From an uncultured Prevotella sp. (lineage in GTDB: Bacteria; Bacteroidota; Bacteroidia; Bacteroidales; Bacteroidaceae): a stretch of 25,497 nucleotides of DNA. This document shows positions 1-6,789 of the stretch, piece after piece (position 1 is the first letter of the stretch; the number at the start of each line of letters is the position of its first letter). The notes beneath the pieces were generated by a model, which saw only the letters and a list, made by a program, of their open reading frames with translations, was not told the origin of the DNA and searched no databases. Location of the stretch: positions 1 to 25,497 of the forward strand of contig CAKQXI010000020.1 in assembly GCA_934281565.1 (NCBI GenBank), read 5' to 3'. The position numbers and the translations under genes were made by a program.

Positions 1-168
1 CTCAGTAATCTCAGTTTTTTTTGTGACCATTGCATGAAAATTAGGTTACAGATTGTAAGTATTAAAATTATATTATATATTATTATATATATTAATATAT
101 ATAATAATATATAATATCTATCTAAATTAGGTCTTGGAAATGGCAAGATAAAAACTGAGATTACTGAG
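1..168. repeat. Inverted-repeat element with a 48-bp AT-only palindrome
   Basis: Bases 1-19 are the exact reverse complement of 150-168. Between them, 70-117 is a perfect 48-bp palindrome made only of A and T (24-base arms, no spacer; symmetry breaks at 69/118). The two symmetries are not concentric: their centres lie about 9 bases apart. A 9-base direct repeat, AAATTAGGT, occurs at 38-46 and 124-132. Because the left arm starts at base 1, the element may extend out of the window. It could be a MITE-like element, a transposon remnant or a cruciform-forming spacer. No transposase is visible nearby. Confidence 0.6.
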
Positions 169-375
169 ATTTGAGACTGTTATTGGGGTTCTGACGCTTG
201 GCACTCAAAAGCATTAACTTATTATACATCAACAAGTTAAGCCACATGATACCGTGAAACGCGGTATAAGGGTACCTTGGGAGATGAAAGTCGCTTGAAA
301 GATACATACTTACACTTCAAAAGTACCTCCTCTGAAAAAAACTGTCAGAACTGTAATTGTCAGAGCTGTGCAGAT
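169..375. other. Spacer without a confident gene, with small hairpins and a short direct repeat
   Basis: This stretch lies downstream of the minus-strand glycosidase-like gene. It contains a 6-bp stem ATACCG/CGGTAT at about 249-267, a short AAGG/CCTT hairpin right after it, and two near-identical 12-mers, TGTCAGAACTGT (343-354) and TGTCAGAGCTGT (358-369), spaced 15 bases apart. I see no good intrinsic terminator with a T run for the gene ending at 376. A 28-codon minus-strand ORF (161-247) exists but I do not call it. Confidence 0.4.
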
Positions 376-2550
376 TTACTCTATTTTTTTGAGAATTTTA
401 TCTAATTCTGCCCAATGTTCAGGAGTCATGCTACCGGGAGTAAAAAGACAGATGCCGTTGGCTCCTGCCTTGATGGAACTTTCAACAGCTTCACCTATCT
501 CGGATGGTAACAAGCCTGAACCTTCCGGGTCCTTGATGCTCGACTTATTTCTCCAATCCCTACAAATAAAGAGACCACTATAAAGCAATGTATTCTTTCC
601 TCTCAGAGCCTCAACACCCTCGGCTGTTACTTTGCCCACCCAAGAAGCTGGCTCCAAATAGAAATCATTATAGTTCATCGGGAACACAGCATCCAAGTTC
701 CATTTATTCCATTCTTGGCGAACCATCCACGCTGCATGGCTCATAGGACCGGGGAATACATCTGCACTGATTTTCTTTCCCTTGGCATGAACGGCATCGG
801 CAATGGCATTTACCAAGTCGGTTACCGCATCACAACGAAACTGTGCCCATTCCTTTATCTGAGAAGGGTCGGTAACCGTTGTTATATCGATGCCAGTCTT
901 CTTCTTGAACGCAGCGACACAATCCTTGCAATAGCAATAATCAGCCTTGGCATATTCACCGTTCATCACCAGTCCATATTTTTCCCACAAGCCTTTCGCT
1001 AAGATGACATCGGCATAGCGGATATAATCCAGTTGGATGAAATCTACCTCTGGGATAGAGGCTATCTCTTGAAAATTCTTAACCAAAAAATCCCTTACGT
1101 TAGGATTTCTCGGATCCAACGTCTTATAGAAAGGAACATAGACTGGCTTATCATAAGCCGACTCACCCAGCCTATTCACCGTATACCAAGTAGAATCCTT
1201 GCCACCTTGCACCATCGTTGGGATCCAAGCATGATATTCCAATCCCAGCTTTTTAGCCACAGTAGCGGCTATCTTGATTTTCTCGAGGTCCATGCCAGCA
1301 TTGAAACAGACACCTTTCACACCATGCTTCTTCCAAGCCTTGAAGTCGTTTGCCAAAGTTTCAGCCGTGGTATCCTTCCCCCATCCTTGCCATACATATA
1401 CGGGTATCGCACCATGTTTGGCAACACCTCTGTCAAAAATACGCCCCGTCTCATCAATGACAACTTGCGTGCCATCAGACTTCGTTACGGAAATCTCAAA
1501 CTTATGGGTGATAGCCTCCAGCTGAAGACTGCTGCCAGAAGGCAAGAAAGCCTTGTCTTTCGCAGTCAGCCCAAACTGCTTGATGGCAGTCATATATTTA
1601 TGATACTTGCGATAATAATCATCTTGGGCATAATACATCGCCCACAACAATCGACGAGCATCATAATCGGCAGGATAAGCAAACGTATCAGTGCCCTCGC
1701 CTGCCCTTTTGCCTGACAGCAAGACAAATCCCCATCTCTCAGGCATGTGCATCGCAATCATCCCATTAGGTCCCCAAGTCCAGTTGTCCTCAGGAAGATA
1801 CTTGCCATCCTCGCCTTTCTTACGGGAATACTTACCATGCTCATCAACATCAAGTTGCCATTCAACTCTGGAGAAGCCAACTCTCAGGCAATTGCCTTGT
1901 TTCAATATATTGTCAAACTCGGCAGCAAGAGCTTTCCTTGGGATAGCCAGCTCCACCGACCAACCTTTGTCTCTGTCGTCGGACTTATTCAGCGTACCGT
2001 CCAGATAAGTAGCGACTTTCAAGCCCGGACAATTCCATTGGAACTGCACGAAAGTGCGCTTGGTAGGAACACGATAAGGATACTCGATGCTCAAGTCGAA
2101 GACATTGCCAAGGGCATTCGTCTCTATCTCAAAATAATTCTGCGCATCACCCGTAGGGTCGATAAAAACCTCGAAGTCGTGATTATAATACACCACCTCA
2201 TCACGCTTCACGATGTCCGCCCAAATGTCAGGTTCCTCCATCTCGCCATATACATAAAGGTAATCGTCATCCCAAAGCATCTTCGCCTTAGTCAGGTAAC
2301 GTGGCTTAGGAAAGCCTGCGCCACTGATGTCTACGAAAGCCTCGGTGAAAGGAACTTTCTTCCAAGACTCTTCGTCAGCCCTGCCATCAATGGTAATGGC
2401 ATCAGCGGTACGATAGCACACATAATGATTAGGTATCGTAAGAAATCTTTTATACTTATCCGTCAAAGACTCAGCCTGCACGGAAGAAGCCAACATCGCC
2501 CCCGTGGCAAGCAATACCCCCAGTCGCTTGGGAAATTGATTTTTTCTCAT
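376..2550 (-). CDS. Secreted CBM9-like plus GHL10-type glycoside-hydrolase-like protein
   Basis: This 724-aa protein starts with a signal peptide (basic start, then a hydrophobic stretch to about residue 26, ending SSVQA), so it is exported or periplasmic. Residues of about 45-230 look like a CBM9/DOMON-type sugar-binding beta-sandwich (AITIDGRADEESWKKV, DDDYLYVYGEM, HDFEVFIDPTGD). After a linker, about 385-715 resembles the GHL10 family of putative TIM-barrel glycosidases: VWQGWGKDTTAETLANDFKA, a DPRNPNVRDFLV segment, DFIQLDYIRY, a Cys pair in YCYCKDC, and a late FPMNYNDFY. Acidic residues in LDYIRYAD are candidate catalytic or binding residues. The family link comes from motif recognition; the substrate is unknown. 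A Bacteroidota promoter lies at 2605-2635. The gene diverges from the secreted hydrolase at 2717, which suggests shared regulation but does not prove a shared substrate. No SusC/SusD pair is in view. Confidence 0.85.
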   Translation of the reverse strand: MRKNQFPKRLGVLLATGAMLASSVQAESLTDKYKRFLTIPNHYVCYRTADAITIDGRADEESWKKVPFTEAFVDISGAGFPKPRYLTKAKMLWDDDYLYVYGEMEEPDIWADIVKRDEVVYYNHDFEVFIDPTGDAQNYFEIETNALGNVFDLSIEYPYRVPTKRTFVQFQWNCPGLKVATYLDGTLNKSDDRDKGWSVELAIPRKALAAEFDNILKQGNCLRVGFSRVEWQLDVDEHGKYSRKKGEDGKYLPEDNWTWGPNGMIAMHMPERWGFVLLSGKRAGEGTDTFAYPADYDARRLLWAMYYAQDDYYRKYHKYMTAIKQFGLTAKDKAFLPSGSSLQLEAITHKFEISVTKSDGTQVVIDETGRIFDRGVAKHGAIPVYVWQGWGKDTTAETLANDFKAWKKHGVKGVCFNAGMDLEKIKIAATVAKKLGLEYHAWIPTMVQGGKDSTWYTVNRLGESAYDKPVYVPFYKTLDPRNPNVRDFLVKNFQEIASIPEVDFIQLDYIRYADVILAKGLWEKYGLVMNGEYAKADYCYCKDCVAAFKKKTGIDITTVTDPSQIKEWAQFRCDAVTDLVNAIADAVHAKGKKISADVFPGPMSHAAWMVRQEWNKWNLDAVFPMNYNDFYLEPASWVGKVTAEGVEALRGKNTLLYSGLFICRDWRNKSSIKDPEGSGLLPSEIGEAVESSIKAGANGICLFTPGSMTPEHWAELDKILKKIE

Positions 2551-2604
2551 TGTTCTATTAATAAATTGATAGGTGTTACATGTCGATTATTCTTATAAAC
2601 TGTG

Positions 2605-2635
2605 CAAAGTTAGCAGTTTTATTTTATTTAGACAA
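2605..2635 (-). promoter_or_regulatory. Promoter of the GHL10-type gene
   Basis: On the minus strand TAACTTTG (2605-2612) fits the Bacteroidota -7 box TAnnTTTG. A TTG-containing -33 element lies about 20 bases upstream (2633-2635). The implied leader is around 50 nt before the ATG at 2550. Confidence 0.6.
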
Positions 2636-2673
2636 CATTTTTTAGGAAAAGTATTCTTATCTTCTCTTTTTTT

Positions 2674-2704
2674 ATTGTACTTTCAGTTTTTTTTCGTACC
2701 TTTG
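2674..2704 (+). promoter_or_regulatory. Promoter of the hydrolase-sulP unit, almost leaderless
   Basis: TACCTTTG at 2697-2704 is a perfect -7 box. ATTG at 2674-2677 can serve as the -33 element with a 19-base spacer. The expected start of transcription is only about 5-10 bases before the ATG at 2717, so the mRNA would be leaderless or nearly so. Confidence 0.65.
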
Positions 2705-2716
2705 CACGAAAAAAGC

Positions 2717-4126
2717 ATGAGAACATACCGTACCTTTGCCATTAGCTTGGCATTATGTCTTCCAATCCTCGGAACACCGCTCTCGGCTCAACCCAAGGGC
2801 ATGAAAACAAAGTTGAGAACTTATTTTTTGCAGCGACTCGAAGCGGAAAACAATGCTTTGAAGTCTAACAGCATAGACTTCATGGACAACAAGGGCGCAA
2901 AGGACTTTGATGCCAGTATGGAAATCAAGAGCAAGGACATCAAAAAATACCAAGACTTGGTATGGAATGCCTGGAAAGAAGCCAACGCCATGCTGAATGA
3001 AGAAAAATTAATTCCATTGGACTCTCTTTCCGAAAACAGCAAAGGTGCATGGAACTTGCCTGAGACCTTGGAACCTCATGCCGTATTACCTTATTATTAT
3101 GGGACAAAGCTCGCTAACACTACCCCACTTCCTTTCTTCCTATATATCCACGGTTCAGGTCCCAAGGATCATGAATGGAGCAATGGCTTGAAACTAAGCA
3201 AGCGTTTCGACGATGCACCTTGCATCTATTTCATTCCACAAATTCCAAACGAAGGGGAGTATTATCGCTGGTGGCAGAAAGCCAAGCAATATACTTGGGA
3301 AAAATTGCTCCGACTAAACTTGGTTTCTGGCAATGTGGATGCCAACCGTATCTATGTATTCGGCATTTCGGAAGGAGGATATGGCAGTCAGCGACTCGCC
3401 TCATTCTATGCTGATTATTGGGCTGCAGCAGGTCCTATGGCTGGAGGCGAGCCATTGAAGAATGCCCCTGTGGAAAACTGCGCCAACATTGGGTTCTCCC
3501 TGCTGACAGGTGCCGAAGACACTGGTTTCTATCGTGATAAACTGACGGGGTACATCATGGCAGCATTCGACTCTATTGAAGCTGTACATCCCACACTTTT
3601 CCGTCACCGTATCGAACTGATACCTCATCGACAGCATCACATCGACTATACGCCAACCACTCCTTGGCTCAAGATTTTCACAAGAAACCCTTATCCTAAG
3701 ACTGTAATGTGGGAAGACTACGCCATGGACGGCAGACATCGTAATGGCTTCTATAACCTGCAAGTCATCAATCGCCCTGCATCAACAGATGCCGATGCTC
3801 GTACATACTATGAAATGAACATCAAAGGCAACACCATTGACATGAAGGTGAGTGACGTGAAATACGAGACCGTGGAACGTGATTCAATCTGGGGCATCGA
3901 ACTGAAATTTGCTCGTCATTACCATCCTTCTACAAGTGGCAAGATTAAGATATATCTCAATGATAATCTGGTAGATATGAGCAAGCCTATAAAAATCATC
4001 ATTAATGGAAAGACTGCATTTGAAGGAAAGGTGAAAGCCGACATCAAGGATATGGCAAATAGCAGTGTCGCATACTTTGACCCATGTCGCGTATATCCTG
4101 CCTCGGTAGATGTAGAAATCAAATAG
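2717..4126 (+). CDS. Secreted alpha/beta-hydrolase (putative serine esterase)
   Basis: I start this 469-aa protein at the ATG at 2717. It gives a clean signal peptide (MRTYRTF, hydrophobic core, cleavage near PLSAQ at 20-25), and a longer frame open to 2573 would run through the promoter. The core is an alpha/beta-hydrolase: FFLYIHGSG (about 140-148) matches the oxyanion-hole HG motif, GISEGGYG holds the nucleophile elbow with Ser at about 218, and HRQHHIDYTP (about 314-323) could supply the catalytic His. The acid may lie in the TGAEDTGFY segment. The last 130 or so residues look like an added beta domain. The fold resembles PHB-depolymerase or feruloyl-esterase-like secreted esterases; the substrate cannot be read from sequence. 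The SulP gene follows after 21 bases in the same direction, so the two are probably co-transcribed. Confidence 0.85.
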   Translation: MRTYRTFAISLALCLPILGTPLSAQPKGMKTKLRTYFLQRLEAENNALKSNSIDFMDNKGAKDFDASMEIKSKDIKKYQDLVWNAWKEANAMLNEEKLIPLDSLSENSKGAWNLPETLEPHAVLPYYYGTKLANTTPLPFFLYIHGSGPKDHEWSNGLKLSKRFDDAPCIYFIPQIPNEGEYYRWWQKAKQYTWEKLLRLNLVSGNVDANRIYVFGISEGGYGSQRLASFYADYWAAAGPMAGGEPLKNAPVENCANIGFSLLTGAEDTGFYRDKLTGYIMAAFDSIEAVHPTLFRHRIELIPHRQHHIDYTPTTPWLKIFTRNPYPKTVMWEDYAMDGRHRNGFYNLQVINRPASTDADARTYYEMNIKGNTIDMKVSDVKYETVERDSIWGIELKFARHYHPSTSGKIKIYLNDNLVDMSKPIKIIINGKTAFEGKVKADIKDMANSSVAYFDPCRVYPASVDVEIK

Positions 4127-4147
4127 CACACATTATATTAATTTCAA

Positions 4148-5836
4148 ATGAAAGCATTAGCAATTAAGTCAAGTTTGTTTTCTTGCTTGAAAACATACAA
4201 CAAGAAAACATTCATGTCTGACCTCATGGCAGGTATCATCGTTGGAATTGTAGCCCTGCCTCTCGCCATCGCATTTGGCATAGCCTCTGGCGTGACTCCA
4301 GAGAAAGGTATCATCACCGCTATCGTAGCTGGTCTTATCATTTCTGTCTTTGGCGGAAGTAAGGTACAAATTGGTGGACCGACAGGAGCCTTCATCATCA
4401 TCATCTATGGCATCATCCAGAAGTATGGCATGGAGGGACTGACTATCGCAACCTTGATGGCAGGACTCTTTCTCGTGCTCTTTGGGCTGCTCCGATTAGG
4501 AACTATCATCAAGTACATCCCTTATCCTATCGTGGTAGGATTTACCAGTGGTATCGCCGTTACCATCTTTACCACACAAATCAAGGACCTCTTTGGTTTG
4601 ACACTGGCTTCCAATCCTTCCGATTTCATAGAAAAATGGGGTGTATATCTGCAAAACTTTGATACTATCGACCCTTGGTGTGCCTTGATAGGTATCATAA
4701 GTGTTATCGTTATCGCCATCACTCCTAAGTTCAGCAAGAAGATACCGGGCTCACTCATCGCCATCATCTTGATGACTGTAGTGGCTCTGCTACTAAAAAA
4801 CTTCGCTGGCATAACGAGCATCGAAACCATTGGTGACCGCTTTTCTATCAGTAATGAATTGCCTGCTGCTCAGGTACCAGTCATGAATTGGGAGACCATC
4901 AAGAACTTGGTTTCTCCAGCTATCACAATTGCCATTCTTGGTGCCATTGAGTCCTTGTTATCCGCTACCGTTGCCGATGGTGTCATCAGCGACCATCACG
5001 ACTCCAATACTGAGTTGGTGGCACAAGGTCTTGCCAACATAGCTTCACCTCTTTTTGGTGGCATCCCTGCTACAGGTGCCATCGCCCGTACAATGACCAA
5101 TATTAACAATGGTGGTAAAACTCCTGTCGCTGGCATCATCCATGCTGTGGTGTTGCTACTCATTTTCCTTTTCCTCATGCCCTTGGCACAATATATCCCA
5201 ATGGCTTGCTTGGCAGGTGTATTAGTGGTTGTATCTTATGGTATGTGTGGTTGGCGTTCCTTCTTGGCATTGATGAAAAATCCCAAGAGCGATGTTACTG
5301 TGCTCTTGATTACTTTCTTCCTTACCATCATCTTCGACCTTACCGTAGCCATCGAAGTAGGCTTGATTATCGCTTGCTTGCTTTTCATGAAACGTATGTC
5401 TGAGACAACTGACGTGAAAGCTATCACTGATGAAGAAATTGACCTTAATAAGGAATTTGACTTCCTCTCTACCAACTTGGAGCACTACACGATTCCAAAG
5501 GGCGTAGAGGTTTACGAAATCAATGGTCCTTTCTTCTTTGGAGCAGGAAACAAGTTTGAGGAAGTGATGGCTGCTTTCGGTGATCGTCCATTGGTTCGTG
5601 TCATCCGTATGCGCAAAGTTCCTTTTGTTGATTCTACAGGCATCCATAACCTCACTAACCTTTGTGAAATGAGCAAGAAAGAAGGCATCCAAATCGTTCT
5701 CTCTGGTGTCAACGAGAAAGTAAACGCTCAGTTGGAACATGCTGGTTTCTATAACTTGCTGGGCAAGGAAAATATCACTGACCATATCAGTAAGGCTCTG
5801 AAAAGAGCTGAGGATATTATCAATGAGAAGAAATAA
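4148..5836 (+). CDS. SulP family inorganic anion transporter with STAS domain
   Basis: This 562-aa inner-membrane protein has about 10-14 hydrophobic segments between residues 20 and 420 and a C-terminal cytosolic STAS domain from about 450 to 555. SulP marks include the GGPTGAFIII stretch near residue 75, PIVVGFTSG near 125, and the IPATGAIARTMTNI segment near 310. The STAS loop reads VPFVDSTGIHNL, keeping the DSTG motif of anti-sigma-antagonist-like domains. SulP proteins carry sulfate, bicarbonate or dicarboxylates, often with Na+ or H+; which one applies here cannot be told. Length fits full-size bacterial SulP proteins. It follows the secreted hydrolase by 21 bases and ends 24 bases before a strong intrinsic terminator, so it is the last gene of a two-gene unit. 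Confidence 0.95.
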   Translation: MKALAIKSSLFSCLKTYNKKTFMSDLMAGIIVGIVALPLAIAFGIASGVTPEKGIITAIVAGLIISVFGGSKVQIGGPTGAFIIIIYGIIQKYGMEGLTIATLMAGLFLVLFGLLRLGTIIKYIPYPIVVGFTSGIAVTIFTTQIKDLFGLTLASNPSDFIEKWGVYLQNFDTIDPWCALIGIISVIVIAITPKFSKKIPGSLIAIILMTVVALLLKNFAGITSIETIGDRFSISNELPAAQVPVMNWETIKNLVSPAITIAILGAIESLLSATVADGVISDHHDSNTELVAQGLANIASPLFGGIPATGAIARTMTNINNGGKTPVAGIIHAVVLLLIFLFLMPLAQYIPMACLAGVLVVVSYGMCGWRSFLALMKNPKSDVTVLLITFFLTIIFDLTVAIEVGLIIACLLFMKRMSETTDVKAITDEEIDLNKEFDFLSTNLEHYTIPKGVEVYEINGPFFFGAGNKFEEVMAAFGDRPLVRVIRMRKVPFVDSTGIHNLTNLCEMSKKEGIQIVLSGVNEKVNAQLEHAGFYNLLGKENITDHISKALKRAEDIINEKK

Positions 5837-5860
5837 TATTATCGATTTTTTTCAAAATGG

Positions 5861-5910
5861 AAAAAGGCTGAAAGAGCACATTTTTGCTTACTCTTTCAGC
5901 CTTTTTTCTA
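5861..5910 (+). terminator. Intrinsic terminator after sulP
   Basis: A 16-bp perfect stem (5861-5876 with 5891-5906) around a 14-base loop ends in a T run. The A run at the left base of the stem lets it also work for minus-strand transcripts coming from 6005. Confidence 0.92.
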
Positions 5911-6009
5911 TTAATCCTTGAATTCTGCATTTCCAAGTTCACAGAAAGCTCTTACTAAGCTTTCATGCACTATTATTGCTGTTTTTGAGATAATCTCATT
6001 CCTTTTAAT
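5911..6009 (-). other. Open frame continuing past the stop of the DUF6169-like gene
   Basis: Directly after the TAA at 6005-6007, a different minus-strand frame stays open to a TAA at 5911-5913. From 6009 it would encode about 32 residues including AIIVHESLVRAFCELGNAEF, a believable helix-forming composition. There is no ATG: only ATT at 6009 or GTG at 5970 could start it. It may be a decayed gene tail, a frameshifted C-terminus of the upstream protein, or chance. Confidence 0.25.
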
Positions 6010-6514
6010 ATTGAGGTTTCTCCATCATTACCTTTGTATAAGTTTTAAACTCAGCTAAAAGCCTTTCATAATTAGGATTAGACTTTTCAATAATCAACGC
6101 TACATAATTTTCCACATCATCATCCATAAACTTAATCATTTTGACACAATACCTATCTTTAAACTCATAAGTATTATACCATCGAGTAAATAAACGAGCT
6201 CTCATTGCCTGCTTATTACCAGAAGTATCACACTGATACAACAAAACATCAGGATTCTTACGAAAAAATTCCTGAATAATAGCAATAATGCTTTCTTTCA
6301 ATTTAAGATCACTCGGTGATGGTTCATGGCTATCATTCGTTATAAAGAATTCATAAGCACCATTTTCCCATACAGACTCATTTGGAACAAAACCTACACG
6401 ATAAGCAACAGCCTTACCTCCTCTTTTAACAAGGAAAGAATAAGTATTCTTACCTATATACCAAAAAGAATACGGAGAAAGTATATTTAAACGACTTAAA
6501 TCAAGCTTCTCCAT
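6005..6514 (-). CDS. DUF6169-like protein of unknown function
   Basis: This protein is 169 aa from the ATG at 6514, or 175 aa if the ATG at 6532 is used. I prefer 6514 because it overlaps the upstream small gene by only 14 bases. It is soluble, with no signal peptide or membrane segment. The layout resembles a Bacteroidota family I recall as DUF6169: an N-terminal beta-rich part (YSFLVKRGGKAVAYRVGF, then YEFFITND), a helix (KESIIAIIQEFFRK), then VLLYQCDTSGNKQAMRARLF with a conserved-looking CD and Arg-rich segment followed by RW, and a basic/aromatic end. That match is from memory and unverified. It is the second gene of a two-gene unit with its own promoter at 6699-6730. The overlap suggests translational coupling. 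The pair has the size and layout of a toxin-antitoxin module, but nothing in the residues proves an activity. Confidence 0.75.
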   Translation of the reverse strand: MEKLDLSRLNILSPYSFWYIGKNTYSFLVKRGGKAVAYRVGFVPNESVWENGAYEFFITNDSHEPSPSDLKLKESIIAIIQEFFRKNPDVLLYQCDTSGNKQAMRARLFTRWYNTYEFKDRYCVKMIKFMDDDVENYVALIIEKSNPNYERLLAEFKTYTKVMMEKPQY

Positions 6515-6662
6515 AAGCCAATGCTTCTGCATTTAAAGAGTCATGGATACGCTGAAAATCACGTTGTTGCTCTGCTATCCATTCTTTCTTACGCTGCTTC
6601 ATCTTGCGATAAGCAGCTATCATTTCTTCTCTACTATTATATTTAACCAATTTATATTCCAT
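6501..6662 (-). CDS. Small charged protein, 53 aa, first gene of an overlapping pair
   Basis: The ATG at 6662 opens a 53-codon frame ending in TGA at 6501-6503. The product is almost all helix-forming and charged: MEYKLVKYNSREEMIAAYRK, then KMKQRKKEWIAEQQRDFQRI and a short tail. It has no membrane segment. Support for it being real: a perfect Bacteroidota promoter about 37 bases upstream, no other use for that promoter, and a short overlap with the start of the DUF6169-like gene. I do not recognise a named family. A basic amphipathic helical protein of this size beside a compact second protein could be an antitoxin, an adaptor or a regulatory partner; this is inference. Confidence 0.65.
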   Translation of the reverse strand: MEYKLVKYNSREEMIAAYRKMKQRKKEWIAEQQRDFQRIHDSLNAEALAYGEA

Positions 6663-6698
6663 ATTATATATTCTATATTCCTAAATTATTTTCCACCG

Positions 6699-6730
6699 CA
6701 AATATACAGCGAAAAAATGAAACTTCCAAA
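6699..6730 (-). promoter_or_regulatory. Promoter of the small gene pair
   Basis: On the minus strand TTTG (6727-6730), a 20-base spacer and TATATTTG (6699-6706) give a full-consensus Bacteroidota promoter. The leader before the ATG at 6662 would be about 30 nt. Confidence 0.8.
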
Positions 6731-6789
6731 CATTTAAAGAGAAAGATGAAAAAACTCATTGATTATCTTTGAAAACAATATTTCATCAT

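Noticed and set aside
161..247. 28-codon minus-strand ORF as a gene
   Set aside because: Very short, no promoter or ribosome site, ends inside a repeat; kept only as an observation.
1033..2598. Long plus-strand frames (1033-1716, 1747-2598) opposite the GHL10-type gene
   Set aside because: They lie antisense to a protein with clear domains and a signal peptide, lack promoters, and their residues look like random Ile/His/Arg-rich shadow translation.
5222..5785. Minus-strand frame of 187 codons inside sulP
   Set aside because: Antisense to the conserved STAS domain with no promoter and no recognisable protein features.
6742..6770. Terminator after the FAD dehydrogenase gene
   Set aside because: Only a 6-bp AAAGAT/ATCTTT pairing with a long loop and no clear T run.
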